Shown: piece after piece, positions 10,630 to 21,194 of the stretch | Numbering within the stretch: the stretch's first letter is position 1 | How the letters are laid out: each line of letters starts with the position of its first letter | Origin: Gamarada debralockiae | Taxonomy: Eukaryota > Ascomycota > Leotiomycetes > Helotiales > Hyphodiscaceae | Direction: 5' to 3' | Length of the DNA stretch: 40,183 bases | NCBI GenBank assembly: GCA_002803225.1 | Contig: NXFV01000841.1 | Location: forward strand, 1 to 40,183 | The notes under the pieces: model-generated | What the model saw: the letters and a program-made list of their open reading frames with translations, nothing else | What the model was told of the DNA's origin: nothing | Databases searched by the model: none | Position numbers and translations under genes: made by a program

Positions 10630-11868
10630 ATGGTCAACTTTCTCAAACTCTCTGTGGCATTAGCTGCCTGGTGTGTAGTTGAAACTTCCCTTGCACATCC
10701 TGGAGAACATCATGATGCCGCTCACCACAAGCGAGAACTCGCAATGCGCGATCACCTTACTACTCATTCCAAACGCGCGCTTGAGGACTGTGAGAACTCC
10801 TTGAAAGTTCGTGCGTTGAAAGAGCGCGCTGTTGCGCGGCGTGCTGCAACTGCAAAATCTTTGCGTCAGAAGAGAGGACTTGTGGTTGACCGTAAGTCTC
10901 CCGGTGCGCTTAGTTAGTCTCTTGCTAACAACGGAATGCAGAGCCATACAAGCGGGACCTTGCAGAGCTCGAGATATATGAAGAGAGCTCCCATCAACAG
11001 AACAACACGGGATATACTCTGAATACTCCCGAATCAACCATCTTTGGTGCTAACACCTCTTGTGTGCTGACTCCCGAGGATACTGTTGGTCCGTACTACG
11101 TCTATGGCGAGCTCATCCGATCTGATGTAACGGAGAATCAAACAGGCGTACGTGCATTTATCTCTTCACTGAACCGTACTAATAATGCCACAGGTACCAA
11201 TGCATCTCGAAATGCAATTCATCGATACTTCGACCTGCGAACCTCTCCCCAACCTCGTCGCCGACATCTGGGCCTGCAACGCCACTGGCGTATACTCCGG
11301 TATTGACGCTTCGCAAGCAGCCGGCGAAGGCGGATTGAACAGCACGTTCCTCCGCGGCGTACAAATCACTGATTCTGACGGAGTGGTTGAATTTGACACA
11401 ATTTTCCCTGGGCATTACACAGGACGTGCAACACATGAACACGTCGTCACTCACATCAATTCCACGATCTTGCCGAACGGGACGTATGCTGGTGGAACGG
11501 TAAACCATATCGGACAGCTGTTCTTCGATACTGCGCTCAGAGCTGAGGTTGAAGCTACGTATCCGTATAGCACGAATACGCAAGCGGTCGTGAGCAATAA
11601 CGATGACGCGTGGGCGCCGGAGGCTGCGAGCGCGGAATATGATCCTTTTGTTGAGTATGTTATGCTAGGAGATTCCGTGACTGATGGATTGTTGGTGTGG
11701 ATTTCCATTGGTGTCAATACAACTGCCAACTACACGGATTTGGCATATATCGCGTCCTATTGGACAGAAGATGGTGGTGAGGTCAATGCGGATGATCCAT
11801 TTTATACAGATATGGGATCTGGTGGAGGAAGCAACTCCACTAGTAACGGGACTACTAGCGCGGATTGA
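10630..11868 (+). CDS. Secreted intradiol ring-cleavage dioxygenase-like protein, three exons
   Basis: Intradiol dioxygenases open catechol-type rings between the two hydroxyls using Fe(III). Exons 10630-10891, 10942-11147 and 11194-11868 join in frame to about 380 residues. Introns are GTAAGT...GCAG (50 nt) and GTACGT...CACAG (46 nt). The protein starts with a signal peptide (MVNFLKLSVALAAWCVVETSLA) and a basic, possibly processed region with KR pairs. The core begins at SCVLTPEDTVGPYYV. The four expected iron ligands are present: Tyr in NATGVYSG, Tyr in FPGHYTGR, and the two His of THEHV. At DIWACNATG an Ala stands where I expect His. Several NXT sites and a Gly/Ser/Thr-rich tail fit secretion. 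It belongs to the extracellular dioxygenase family of ascomycetes. Pyrimidine-rich DNA precedes the start. Confidence 0.92.
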
Positions 11869-13106
11869 ACAAGGGCTCTGCTGATAAGTGGGAAATTTTC
11901 AAGTATGATGCGATTTTGGATTTCAGATTCAGGATTCAGGGGAATCAAGACAAAGACGTTGTATTTTCGTGTTTTGCTTAAGGCGGCATATCAGATTTCA
12001 AAAACAATTACTACAATTGAATTCAGATACTTTTAGATATTTTCCTTGTCCAGTACCAGACCCGCACCCGCTAAGCGAGGCGGCCGGCCGGGCCCCGAGA
12101 TTCGAGACGACGTCGCGCGCGCGCGTGGGGCCCGAATCGACGTCGAATTAGCATAGGATCGAGGACGAGTCAATACTGAATTAGTAGAGAATCGTCTCTA
12201 TCTCTATACTCCCTCTTCTCTCTCTTAATTATTAAGTTCTTCTTTAGTTATCTAAAGAGATAAGTAGTTATATATATAACTATTCTCTACTATATCTAAA
12301 AGTATAAGTAGTTACATATATAACTCTCTCTCTTGTTCTCACTCTATCTCTCTCTATTTGTAAGGTGCCATTGCGTGTGGCCGCCTTCAGCTGGGCAATA
12401 AGAGACCATTACTGGATGACATTGTATAGCGTCATTTGCAGCAGCGAACGTGCCATTAGCTCTGGCTTTTGGTCCTGCTTCTTGGGATGAGGGCGGGAGG
12501 CAGTTAACCGCGGTAACGGGGCTTCCCATGGGTGCAAAGACAGGGTGCAGAGACATGGGGCAGAGACAGGGGGCAGAGAATGGTGCCTGCACCAAATTTA
12601 CTGTCCAATAGCTGTGCCCGAAAAATTCCCATTTTTGGTCGAAACTCAGGTACCCGATCCGACACCCAGCATCATTCTAATTATAGCCTTAGGTTGAGGA
12701 GAGAGCCACATCGGGCGCCACAATCGTTGAACTCTTCGCCTCTACACCCGGCATACGTGAGGCTTTTTCTGTCGAAATTATTCAAAATGTGACTTGTACT
12801 GTAGTTTGGTAGCATTGCTGAATTCCCGGGTTTTGGAGCTCACACTTTCTAGTAGAGGACATGACTGATGCAAGCACTAGAGGAATAAAATGGAATAAGA
12901 ATCAAAGCCAGGAACATTTTGTAATTCAACAAAAGTACAATACAATAAGTGTTTGATTCAAGTACAACTTCCATTACTAATTCGGAATTATTCTCGTGAT
13001 GCGTACTTGTAACGCCCACGCATACAGACCTGGGCCAAAGATATTATGCCAATGAGTGATTCCTTCTGCCATGGACGGGCCAGGAGCGGATGCTGCGACT
13101 GTCAGG
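11869..13106. other. Non-coding stretch with GC-rich and CT/AT-rich low complexity
   Basis: No supported gene. Positions 12060-12135 are very GC-rich, with two GGGCCC-GA..TCG blocks and a CG run. Positions 12170-12360 are CT-rich and AT-rich, with two similar 28-bp pieces (ATAAGTAGTTAYATATATAACT) near 12261 and 12303. A purine-rich patch (AGAGACAGGGGGCAGAGA) lies near 12555. The rest shows nothing I can interpret. Confidence 0.5.
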
Positions 13107-14103
13107 CTAGGTCACCTGGGGGAGGAATTGACACACCTTGAGCAGCTCCGCCGCAGAGGCGGCAGATGTGGTTGCGGAAAGGAATCCGAGGGCGTCTGAG
13201 TTTGAAGGCCAGCAGTGTAGATTGTCGACACCAATAGCACCATCCTCTTTAACGTACTTCTGCATCAATTCCATCGTGATTGATGAGAGGGCCCTGATAT
13301 CACAAGGCTTGTCCTTTGACGCTGACATTACGTGACAACGTTCTTGATTTGCTATGACGCCAAATCAACTTATACATCATGTATTAGGAGCGACACTTAC
13401 TAATCTTTACATCGCCGTCCGTGTTCAGCAGGATACTCGAGCAAGTGAGAGACCCGTGTTCGAATCCTTCTGCTGCGAGATAAGCCACGCCGGCCACGAC
13501 CTGCTGTGATCAGTGTATGTTCTTGAATGAATCACGGAAGCTCACCTGTCCGAGGATGGCCGCGAGTTGTCGCTCGTCAGGATAGGCTGAGGATCTTACG
13601 ATCCGCTCAAGAGAGACCGGCATATGCTCGAGAACAACGTAGAGGCCGTTGTCGGTTGTGAAAGCTTCAAGGGCGGTAACAATATTTCGGTGCTGAAGCT
13701 GTCGAAATAGGTGCAGCGTCTTCGCGGACGCTTCGGTTGAGAATGCTCTCATATAGACGAGCTCAACGGGAGGGGCCTTCCGAACAGCCACTTCCACGGA
13801 GCCACCAAGTTCAACGTTGTAGACCTTTTCGTACTTCCCCCACGGGGATTCCTACGCTGCTCTGAGTTGGAGCGGGCCACTCGTCGCAGGCCTAACAGTC
13901 CCCGATGGTGCCTTTCCTACTCTAGTTGTAGCACCTGAGGTGTCTGCTGGAGAGCGGGCTTCCTTCTTGCTCAAGGCATCGCCCTTGGTTATCGAGCGAA
14001 GTGAGTCGTATAACACAGCACGTTCTGTCACCTTGTTTGGCGATTTGGCCCCTGCCAATGGGAGCATATCGAGCTGCGTGAGACGATTGTCGGAGGGGCC
14101 CAT
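13107..14103 (-). CDS. Protein-kinase-fold protein, probable pseudokinase, with one in-frame stop
   Basis: Exons on the minus strand: 14103-13546, 13500-13401, 13351-13107; donors GTGAGC and GTAAGT, phases agree, about 300 codons. The kinase N-lobe is recognisable (WGKYEKVYNVELGGSVEVAVRKA), then LFRQLQHRNIVTALEAF (helix C and beta 4) and GLYVVLEHMPVSLERIV (hinge). The catalytic loop reads EHGSLTCSSILL where HRDxxxxN is expected, and no DFG follows (GDVKI, then NQE). The key aspartates are therefore missing, pointing to a pseudokinase. A TAG at 13852-13854 interrupts the frame just before the glycine-loop region. It may be a true nonsense change, or it may be removed by a small intron that I could not define. 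The C-lobe is short (RALSSITMELMQ). I do not know its role. Confidence 0.65.
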
Positions 14104-14440
14104 CTTAGGAGCGTGAATGGGTAACGAAGTTGGGAAAGTCGGTGCTGGTACAAGGTGAGGTACGTGCGATGAAGGACGGGATCAGAAGTAGGTCGCGCGC
14201 TCTTGTCGTGCATGATTTGGGAGACAGAGTCGAAGACTCAGATGAGTGGAGACTGCTATTTAAGGCTTTGAATGAATCAGTGATGGAGGGCAGCAGAATT
14301 TGGCTCCCTTATCTCACCTCGACTGGATGACTCCACTCGTCTACACTCCCCTCCCTCCCTCCTTCTAAAAACCTTCCATCTTCCATCTTCATGTCCTAGG
14401 ACATGGCAAGCTTCCGGTCGAGCTAGAATAAATCCTCGAG

Positions 14441-15285
14441 ATGCGTCCATCTCAACCTCGTGAGCAAGAGCTGCACCTCGAAGCAGAGAGATATGTCAAG
14501 TACCAAGGCACTGCGCGTGTCCGGCTCGAAGCGCTTTATTTCGAATGGAACGAACCGAGAGAGCTTAGTCGGAAGAATGTCGAGAGAATGAAAGAGATCT
14601 TCCGAGGGGACAAGGTATTATATGGGGATATCCGTCGGCTAGACCCTCGAAACTATATTCCTGCTTTGATTGAGTAGTCTGACCTTGACGATGCTATCCT
14701 CGTGTCTGAGGTATCGGCGGAAAGATTGCTGAGTAATCCCGACTCCCGTGCTGAAATTTGCCGCGGGCTATCGCCTCACGTGCCTGCACGGACGACATCG
14801 CATTCAGGCCGCTCGAGAGATCCTACCTCCGATAGATGCATGGTGGACGGTTGACCTATATCTCGTAGGTATGAGCAGCTTCTAGAGTCGCTAGGACATG
14901 ACTTGCTAACCCTTCAGCAGATGCCGGCCCGGAGCTTAGAACTATCCTAGTTGAAGAGTACTCGAACGAGAAGAAACCGTCCGATGGAGAGATCTACTGC
15001 AAAGTCCGGCAATATGAGCGAGAGGGTAATGTGTGCTTCAAGAAACGGTGGAAGGCTCGGCTCTCCGACCACGTGCGGCGGGGCCTTCGACAGCTCTGCG
15101 ACCATGGGGATGGAGAGTTCGTTGCCGCGTTCGACAGGCTACTAGACATTACCGGGCTGTGGGACGGCATGAGAATTGGCTTGCGGGAACCTCAAAGCCC
15201 TTGGCCTCAAAACCTTAGACCAAGTCCAAGCACTAGAAATGGCTTCCTTGAAAGTACCAGCCATAATTAGCTTGAGAGTTGGGTG
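14441..15285 (+). pseudogene. DUF3723 family gene, frameshifted and 3'-truncated
   Basis: The first frame (14441-14674) begins MRPSQPREQELHLEAERYV and ends at a TAG after IPALIE. The same frame continues beyond that stop as SDLDDAILVSEVSAERLL. A frameshift near 14766 leads to RLTCLHGRHRIQAAREILPP and WWTVDLYLV. A probable intron (GTATGA...TCAGCAG, about 14868-14921) leads to DAGPELRTILVEEYSNEKK and on to AAFDRLLDITGLWDGMRIG (ends near 15183). Another shift gives LDQVQALEMASLKVPA (to about 15285). This series is typical of DUF3723, a fungal protein family of unknown function that is one of the recurrent accessory families of Starship transposons. At least three lesions make this a relic. Confidence 0.75.
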
Positions 15286-16273
15286 CTAAAAAAAGCCTCC
15301 CTGGTAGTGATCCCTCAGGACTGACTCTTTGAAGATAGATAGCGATAATCTGCTAAGAGAATAACGTATTGATCCAGATGAGAAGCTTGCGGCCGGTTTG
15401 GGAGAGGTGGTGACAAATGGAGAGTACCCGTCCTTTCAGGCTTCAAAAGATTTATCTGGACTCACGTGTGAAGTCACGTGCCTCCACTGCTAGAACCCGA
15501 ATCCAGAATCTCTAAGTTATTCGAGGTATTCTTTTACAGATTTCCAGTATTGGTATTAAGATGCTAATAAGCCTAAAAACAAAAATAACTACTTCCAGTG
15601 TTTGAAGTGTATTGCCTGCCTTACTCTCAATCTTCAAAGAATAATCCCCTCAATTCATCATGGAAGAAGTTAAATAATGTCATAAAATATAGTTACGTGC
15701 TCGTCACGTATTCGGGTGCTCGGTGGAGCTTCGTGTATATAAAGGCCACGCTGCCCTTTTAGAGCCAAAACAGACAGCCAAAACCACATCTGCAGAGCGT
15801 TTAACGTGACAAATAAACTTCGAGGCCTTAATTTTTACTAAAACGCTAATATTATCTATCTATTTTAATACCCCTGAAAAGATTGATTTTCAACTCCTCT
15901 ATTAACTAATTGTGCCGTTTATTGCAAAGGCGATAGCATTAGGCTATAAAGTGATCGACGTAGTGGATCTCACGAGCCCCGATGAAGAGCATGAGTGCCT
16001 TAGGCACTGATACAGGGCAATAGGTTTATAAATACGGGCTTCACCCCTCTATAGATAATAGTTAAGTCAAGTCAAAGAGCATCAACCAAAACAAGCTTTT
16101 CCAATACATCCAATAGTAAAATTGCCACCTAAGCAGAAGCAATAAAATAAGTAACAGAACAGAAGGCACAAGAAGGCACTAGCTTGCGTCAAAGATAACC
16201 TATTGTACAACATACTGTTGTGCGGCGAAACTTATCTCAACAACTTCCTTGACTCGGCATAAGGAGCAAAAGG
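15286..16273. promoter_or_regulatory. Stretch with two orphan TATA-box promoter-like sites and no gene
   Basis: Plus-strand TATA boxes occur at 15736-15743 (TATATAAA) and 16027-16034 (TATAAATA). The second is followed by a CA-rich leader-like sequence (CAAGTCAAAGAGCATCAACC) as in fungal 5' leaders. No open frame of any length follows before the 3' end of the oppositely oriented membrane-protein gene. Two CACGTG motifs lie near 15464 and 15476. A short open piece at 15912-16010 (LGYKVIDVVDLTSPDEE) could be the end of a lost gene. The region looks like a promoter whose gene was deleted. Confidence 0.4.
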
Positions 16274-17784
16274 TTAAGCAAGCTGGCCCTTGTGAGCCGA
16301 GCCTGCCAAAACAGCATTTTCGGGCTTAGGTAATGCGTGAATCTGAGGTAATGGTCCGTTATATGCCCCGCCTTCCTTTTCTTCAGTTGGCGTTGTATTG
16401 CAGGTTGCCTTTGACTTGAGATGAATTGCGTCTCCATGCCCAAGATGTAGGTTCGACTGTGGCTCAGCTAGGGAGGCTTCTAAGTTGATATCCGGGAACG
16501 ATCCCTTGCATCCAGTGATCATAATTAAACCTTGGCCATGTCCTTCGTTTGCGGGGAACAGGCGGGGAAAATGATGCCGAGCGAAACTAGGCAGGCTTGG
16601 TATACACGCGCATATAATGGCGACATAGGTGTGAATTAAGCTGGAAGTACTGGTTTTAGCATGATAACCACGTAACAGTAGAATGAATTATACGCACCAC
16701 CATTTCGCATTTTGAACGTCGGTCCAGGTTACATCAACCTGCTGCATCAGTGACGGCATTAGAGCCATCCAAATGATGCTCACGGCGCAAACACTGAGTG
16801 ATAATTAGCCGGCCTTAGCTATCCAACGTGGGAGAGAAGAACTAACAATGAACCTGTCATAAGAGTGAAAACAGCTCCAACTTTCTTCCAAGCTGGTAGA
16901 TGCATACCCCACAACAACCAAATCGGTAAGATCAGAAGCGCGATATCTGTTGCAACGTTGAGCGCAGAGAACGATATGAAAGCTGACCTCATATCAACAC
17001 AGTGTCCCTGAACGGTGAAATCCCATAGCTTCTGGATCGGACGGCAAAAGTACACAAAGCTAAAGCCTCCCAGGAGGTTGTAACACACGCTAACAAACAG
17101 AATGATGTATGTTACAATCTTGAAAGTTCTATCCAGCGAGACTCGGATATAGAACTGCGCGAGTGAGACTTTGGTGAAAAGCGTTGCGAGCGTGTAAGAT
17201 ATTCCGGAAGGAATTCCCATCTAGATTAGGAAATTTAGAATTAGCAAGTGGGTATGCCCAGAGAATCCCATATACCAAGAGCGTTTTCGTACTTACAATA
17301 ATGCGCCGATGGAAGGCTGGAGAGGTCACATCCCATATGTGTCGTCCAACTCCATTTCTCAGCTCTGCAGCATTAGTTACACATGATGTAGCAAAAGAGA
17401 AGCCGGATTGCCTTACGTAGTAGATTTATAGTGGAATACACCAAGGCGAAGAGCTAATAAAGTGGCAAACAGAAACGACCGTCAGTGTGCCGCTGGATGA
17501 GGAAGGCATTATGCATAACGCACGATGGCAAGGATTATTGAATCTTGACACTTAGCTTCAGTATTCAGAATCGGATGTGCACTATACTTACAATCTTCTG
17601 GATCAATACGTTTGAGGATATACTTTTTGGTGTATATCCGCAGAAGGAAAAGAGGGATCGTGAAAACCAGGGTCAGAACAGTGCAGAGCACAACTTTAGA
17701 TGCGATGCTTTCAGGATTGATGAAGTTCGGCGTTACTCCTGGTGGTGGTGGGAATGCGCTGACTAATTCAGAAGAAGAGTTCAT
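16274..17784 (-). CDS. SAT4/rhodopsin-domain integral membrane protein
   Basis: Fungal seven-helix proteins of the SAT4 family (fungal rhodopsin domain) sit in membranes; their function is mostly unknown. Minus-strand exons by eye: 17784-17592 (first helix VVLCTVLTLVFTIPLFLLRI), 17453-17417, 17364-17297 (NGVGRHIWDV, the family's signature), 17220-16847 (helices from YTLATLFTKVSLAQFYIR to ALLILPIWLLWGM), 16793-16698 (VCAVSIIWMALMP) and 16640-16274 (YVAIICACIPSLPS, then a polar tail). Phases agree from exon 3 onward. Joining exon 1, exon 2 and exon 3 leaves a one-base mismatch, so either I chose a wrong splice site there or the gene carries a frameshift. The cytoplasmic tail of about 100 residues ends at a normal stop. 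Confidence 0.8.
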
Positions 17785-18111
17785 GGTGATGATAAAAAAG
17801 GAAAACCATGTACGTGTGCTCTTAGAGGAGCTAAGGGAGGGAGGTTGACGACGGGAAATATGGCACAGCGACGGAACATTAGATTGTCGACGGAACTTCA
17901 GATATTAATATTTGATGCAGCGATTTAATGGGGAAAGGGTAATGAACTGGTTGATCGAAAAAGTCGTGAGAATCGTAGTTTGCTCAAAGCCACAGACCGC
18001 CTCGACTCAAGATGCCGGCAAACCGCACGATTCGGCAGACAATTCTATTGGTGATATATAAGCCAGCAAACACAGGAGGGCGGGAAAGCGAGACAAACAT
18101 GCAAAAGCAAT

Positions 18112-18150
18112 TACAACTGTCCCGTCTGCTGAGCAGACGGGACAGTTGTA
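18112..18150. repeat. Perfect 39-bp palindrome (19-bp arms, 1-nt centre)
   Basis: TACAACTGTCCCGTCTGCT (18112-18130), a single G, then its exact reverse complement AGCAGACGGGACAGTTGTA (18132-18150). It lies about 330 bp upstream of the start of the SAT4-like gene, in non-coding DNA. It could form a long hairpin or cruciform. Confidence 0.95.
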
Positions 18151-18269
18151 TGATGTGGCGCTAATAGACCTCCCAAGATCAAAGCTCACTTTGGAGACAT
18201 ATGTTGGGGGAAGCGGGTGCGAAGCCGAGGTTTCGCTCATGGCCGCTGTCGTGTCCGCTCTCGTGGCGC

Positions 18270-18352
18270 TCTTGTGGCTTTATTGTGGCTTTATTGTGGC
18301 TTTATTGTGGCTTTATTGTGGCTTTATTGTGGCTTTATTATGGCTTTCTCGT
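18270..18352. repeat. 11-bp minisatellite TTATTGTGGCT, about seven copies
   Basis: The unit TTATTGTGGCT repeats nearly without change, with one variant unit (TTATTATGGCT) at the end. Because 11 is not a multiple of 3, all frames read as similar hydrophobic peptides; the apparent open frames here are artefacts of the repeat. Confidence 0.9.
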
Positions 18353-19718
18353 AGCTGATTCACGCAGCCCCTTGGACAACCAAAAGCAATTCGAACACTA
18401 CGAGTTCCACTGTGGTCGCTGGCATAGTTAGAGATACAAGTTCTCCGAAACATCCTCCTAGGATAGGTTGGTGTACTCACAGGTTGGTCTATCCCCATAA
18501 CATTCCCCAGGAGCTAAGATTTACGAGCGCGTTAGAAAGAATATGTTTCGTTCCCGGCAGCCCTGGGGTAGGGGACAGTAGTGCCGGGGCTGGTTACCCC
18601 GGAAATTAACCCTAGCCTTAACTGCCATCGCAAGCTCCGGCGAGGATCTTCGACCGACGCTGTCGTAGGCCCGTGCACGTAGAATTTTGGGTGGAGGAGG
18701 GTCGGGAATCACCAGCCGCCTTTCTTCGCACTAACATGACTCAGATGTTTCACAATCGCGTATATGGCGTTGTGAGACTACCATACCATTGGTTAATGAA
18801 CACAAGGAAACACAACCACGGTTTGTGCCGTGCCGACGCCTTACGGAGACCCCGTATAGGGGCAGAATGGGTTTTCCCGCTCACGCCACCTAAACTTCAG
18901 GGCCACGCCACACACGCAATCCTGGGCCAAATCGCCTCAAACTCGAATGCGCAAGCTACCTCTATATAACTATGTACTATCCTAAGTCTTAGCGTCGTAC
19001 GACGCAGGGCCGTGTTGATAGTATCGTGCGAAGGGTCGCCGGCGTTCGCGGGGTCATCGCCACGCAAGCGCCCCTGTGACATTTCCAGGATGTAGCAAGG
19101 GGGGAATTAGCTACGCGATTACCTGGACTACCTCTACCTAATTGGCCAATATCGGGATCTGATCGAGGCATTGACTAATAATTAGCAACTGATCAAACAC
19201 CTGACGCATTGGCCAAACTGGAATTATTTGGACAATTTATCGTGATATTGGCCAAAACAGGTATTAGTGAGTGCCTCGGAACAGAGGTTTAAGGGTGCCC
19301 GGCAATCGCCATCAGTGCCAGTACCTCAATTCGACAGCCCTCGACAAATCCCATGTCAGTATCCGTGCGGACTAGGTGAGACGTCTACAAGAAGCCAGTT
19401 CATGGACAACAGGGAATTACTACTTCTATGATCGAATATTCGATGACATGTCGGCGGGTGTAATTGGGATGCGCACCTTGCTCAGGGGCTGCTCAGGTTT
19501 TGAATCGCTAAATTCCAGGCATATTCAATCCTTATCCCATCTATGCGGAGCTATGGCCGTGGATCCGAGAGTGGCAGGAAGGCGGGTCGGCTCATAAACC
19601 AGCGACCACTATGGCAACCTTATAAAGTGGTCCCACCGATTGTAAGATGTGACGAACGAGTCAGGAGTGAGTCGGATTCGTAACCAAGTTAACAAGGGTC
19701 CGCCATCCTACTGTCTGC
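18353..19718. other. Gene-free stretch
   Basis: Open frames of up to 98 codons (18673-18969, plus) exist, but none shows a domain, signal peptide or splice-supported extension. The stretch contains the TTGGCCAATATC inverted repeat (separate entry). Otherwise I see nothing I can interpret. Confidence 0.45.
19142..19255. repeat. 12-bp perfect inverted repeat flanking 90 bp
   Basis: TTGGCCAATATC (19142-19153) and GATATTGGCCAA (19244-19255) are exact inverses. A further CATTGGCCAAAC occurs between them (about 19208). The size would fit a very small MITE or a binding-site cluster; no target duplication is clear. Confidence 0.6.
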
Positions 19719-19847
19719 ATACTTCGTATCTACCCAAACAGCTGTAGCGAAATTAGAGCGGGAAAAGGTGATTGGGGTACTTTGTGATCTGTGCCAGCCC
19801 GGAAACTCCCCTGCCTCGCTACAGCTGTTTGGGTAGATACGAAGTAT
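19719..19847. mobile_element. 129-bp MITE with perfect 32-bp terminal inverted repeats
   Basis: The left arm 19719-19750 (beginning ATACTTCGTATCTACCC) and the right arm 19816-19847 (ending GGGTAGATACGAAGTAT) are exact reverse complements over 32 bp. They enclose 65 bp with no coding frame. A TA lies at each outer edge of the CTTCG/CGAAG termini, which would fit the TA target duplication of Tc1/mariner-type elements. Perfect arms suggest a recent insertion. This is a non-autonomous element; I did not identify the transposase that would move it. Confidence 0.85.
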
Positions 19848-20477
19848 AGGTTATTCCGGCAAAATCCATGCCCAAAAGGATCGTCAAAGAGGCACAAGAG
19901 GCGCTTTCAATATGTGGAGATTCAGAGGGTTGTTCGTGGCTTGTAGAGTTTGGGAATGCGGGATGGAACGAATCTAATGAGGAAAGGAGAGTAAAAATTT
20001 GCGTAACTTTCGATAGAATGAATACCGGCCATCTCGGCACACCTGGGCTCATAGGCTTGGTCTCAGGGCCTCTTTATTGACGACTTTGCAGGATGATTGC
20101 TTTTTGTGCCGCAGGGGGGGGAGGGGGTTTGGCCTTCGCTGCAGAGTTCACTGCCGTCCTACAGAAATGGAAAGCCTAGCTGACCTAAATAGCTTATCCA
20201 GGGGTTTCCATCGGGTACTTATCTGTAAAGCAGTATGCATTGTATTACCTCTGAATACTCCGTAGGGTGTTGCAGCCTGTCTCTTGGTTGTGTGATGTGT
20301 TTCATTAGTGTACTCCGTATGTAAAAAATGGCCGAGGCGCGACGCAGATCCAATTTTCTCATTTACCTGTGCCCTGCGATTTGCGCTTTGTCTCAGGTAT
20401 GAGGTAAAAAGAAAATATAGTCTCCATTAAAACGACGGTTCCCATTGTTGTCTAATATCATGAGACATCTGTCCACA

Positions 20478-20606
20478 GGCTGACGTACACCGTTTATTTA
20501 TACTTCAAGCCTGAGCACTCTCATTTGTAGTACTGCAACTGAGAGTACGTCAGCTTGCAAGACTACACCTCAGAGCACTACAGGATAACGTCTCACGGTG
20601 TACAGT
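20478..20606. repeat. Nested short inverted repeats
   Basis: GCTGACGTAC near 20481 pairs with GTACGTCAGC near 20544. GTACACCGT just after the first pairs with ACGGTGTAC near 20595. The two pairs overlap on the left side, so alternative hairpins are possible. They precede the probable Copia remnant and may belong to a decayed element end. Confidence 0.55.
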
Positions 20607-20619
20607 AGTAATAGATGGT

Positions 20620-20880
20620 TTCTATTAACTTAAAGAGTACAAGCTAAAGGGAATGTCTAAGACTGACATTTTAATTACTTCTTTTATTAAGTATATACTT
20701 AAAAAAGACTAAATACTATATCAAGGGCGATGAAGCTTTAAGTGGGGGAGCTGTTAGTGGGTCTTTCCTACAGGAGGGTTTAGGTAATGCCGGCCTCCGT
20801 AGCTAGCGTACTCTGGGTCTATATCCCCCTCAGGGTTTGAGGACCTCAATGCATTAATCATCCCCCCGAACTAAGTAACA
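20620..20880 (+). mobile_element. Probable 3' end of a Copia-type retrotransposon with LTR 20752-20880
   Basis: A purine-rich tract (AGTGGGGGAG, 20741-20750) is followed directly by a segment that begins TGTTAG (20752) and ends AGTAACA (20880). TGTTA/TAACA are inverse ends of the type usual for LTRs, and a polypurine tract at that place is the 3' priming site. The AT-rich 130 bp before it look like the worn end of a pol frame. There is no second LTR nearby, so the element is truncated. The call rests on termini and tract only. Confidence 0.5.
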
Positions 20881-21194
20881 TTTCTGGTCCTATCCGATCA
20901 GGAATGTGGGTCAGAACCATCTTGTCATAGCGTGCGCGGTCGGTCGTGCATCCCCTCCACGGACATCCGCCTTGGACAGCTCAGAATCTGCGTACGCGCA
21001 CAAGAAGGAGTGCCCACCGTTCCCCAAGTAGAAAGCCAGCATAGCACGGAGGGCAGAAATATTTCAAGCTCGGAAAGATCGTGCCGATTCTTCAAGCTAT
21101 ATACTGCTCTTCGAAGCTTTCTCTTGCCAATCTGCAATCCTGCAGCCGCCACAACTCTACCATCAGACCGACGGATTTAGCACAGTTTGAAAGT

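Noticed and set aside
10630..10917. Kex2-type (KR) precursor of a ribosomal peptide natural product, suggested by signal peptide plus KR pairs near a tyrosinase
   Set aside because: Splicing at 10891/10942 makes it the N-terminus of the intradiol dioxygenase, and no repeated core peptide is present.
18146..18431. Overlapping hydrophobic open frames (VALLWLYCGF repeats)
   Set aside because: They are all the 11-bp minisatellite read in different frames; no start, domain or splice support.
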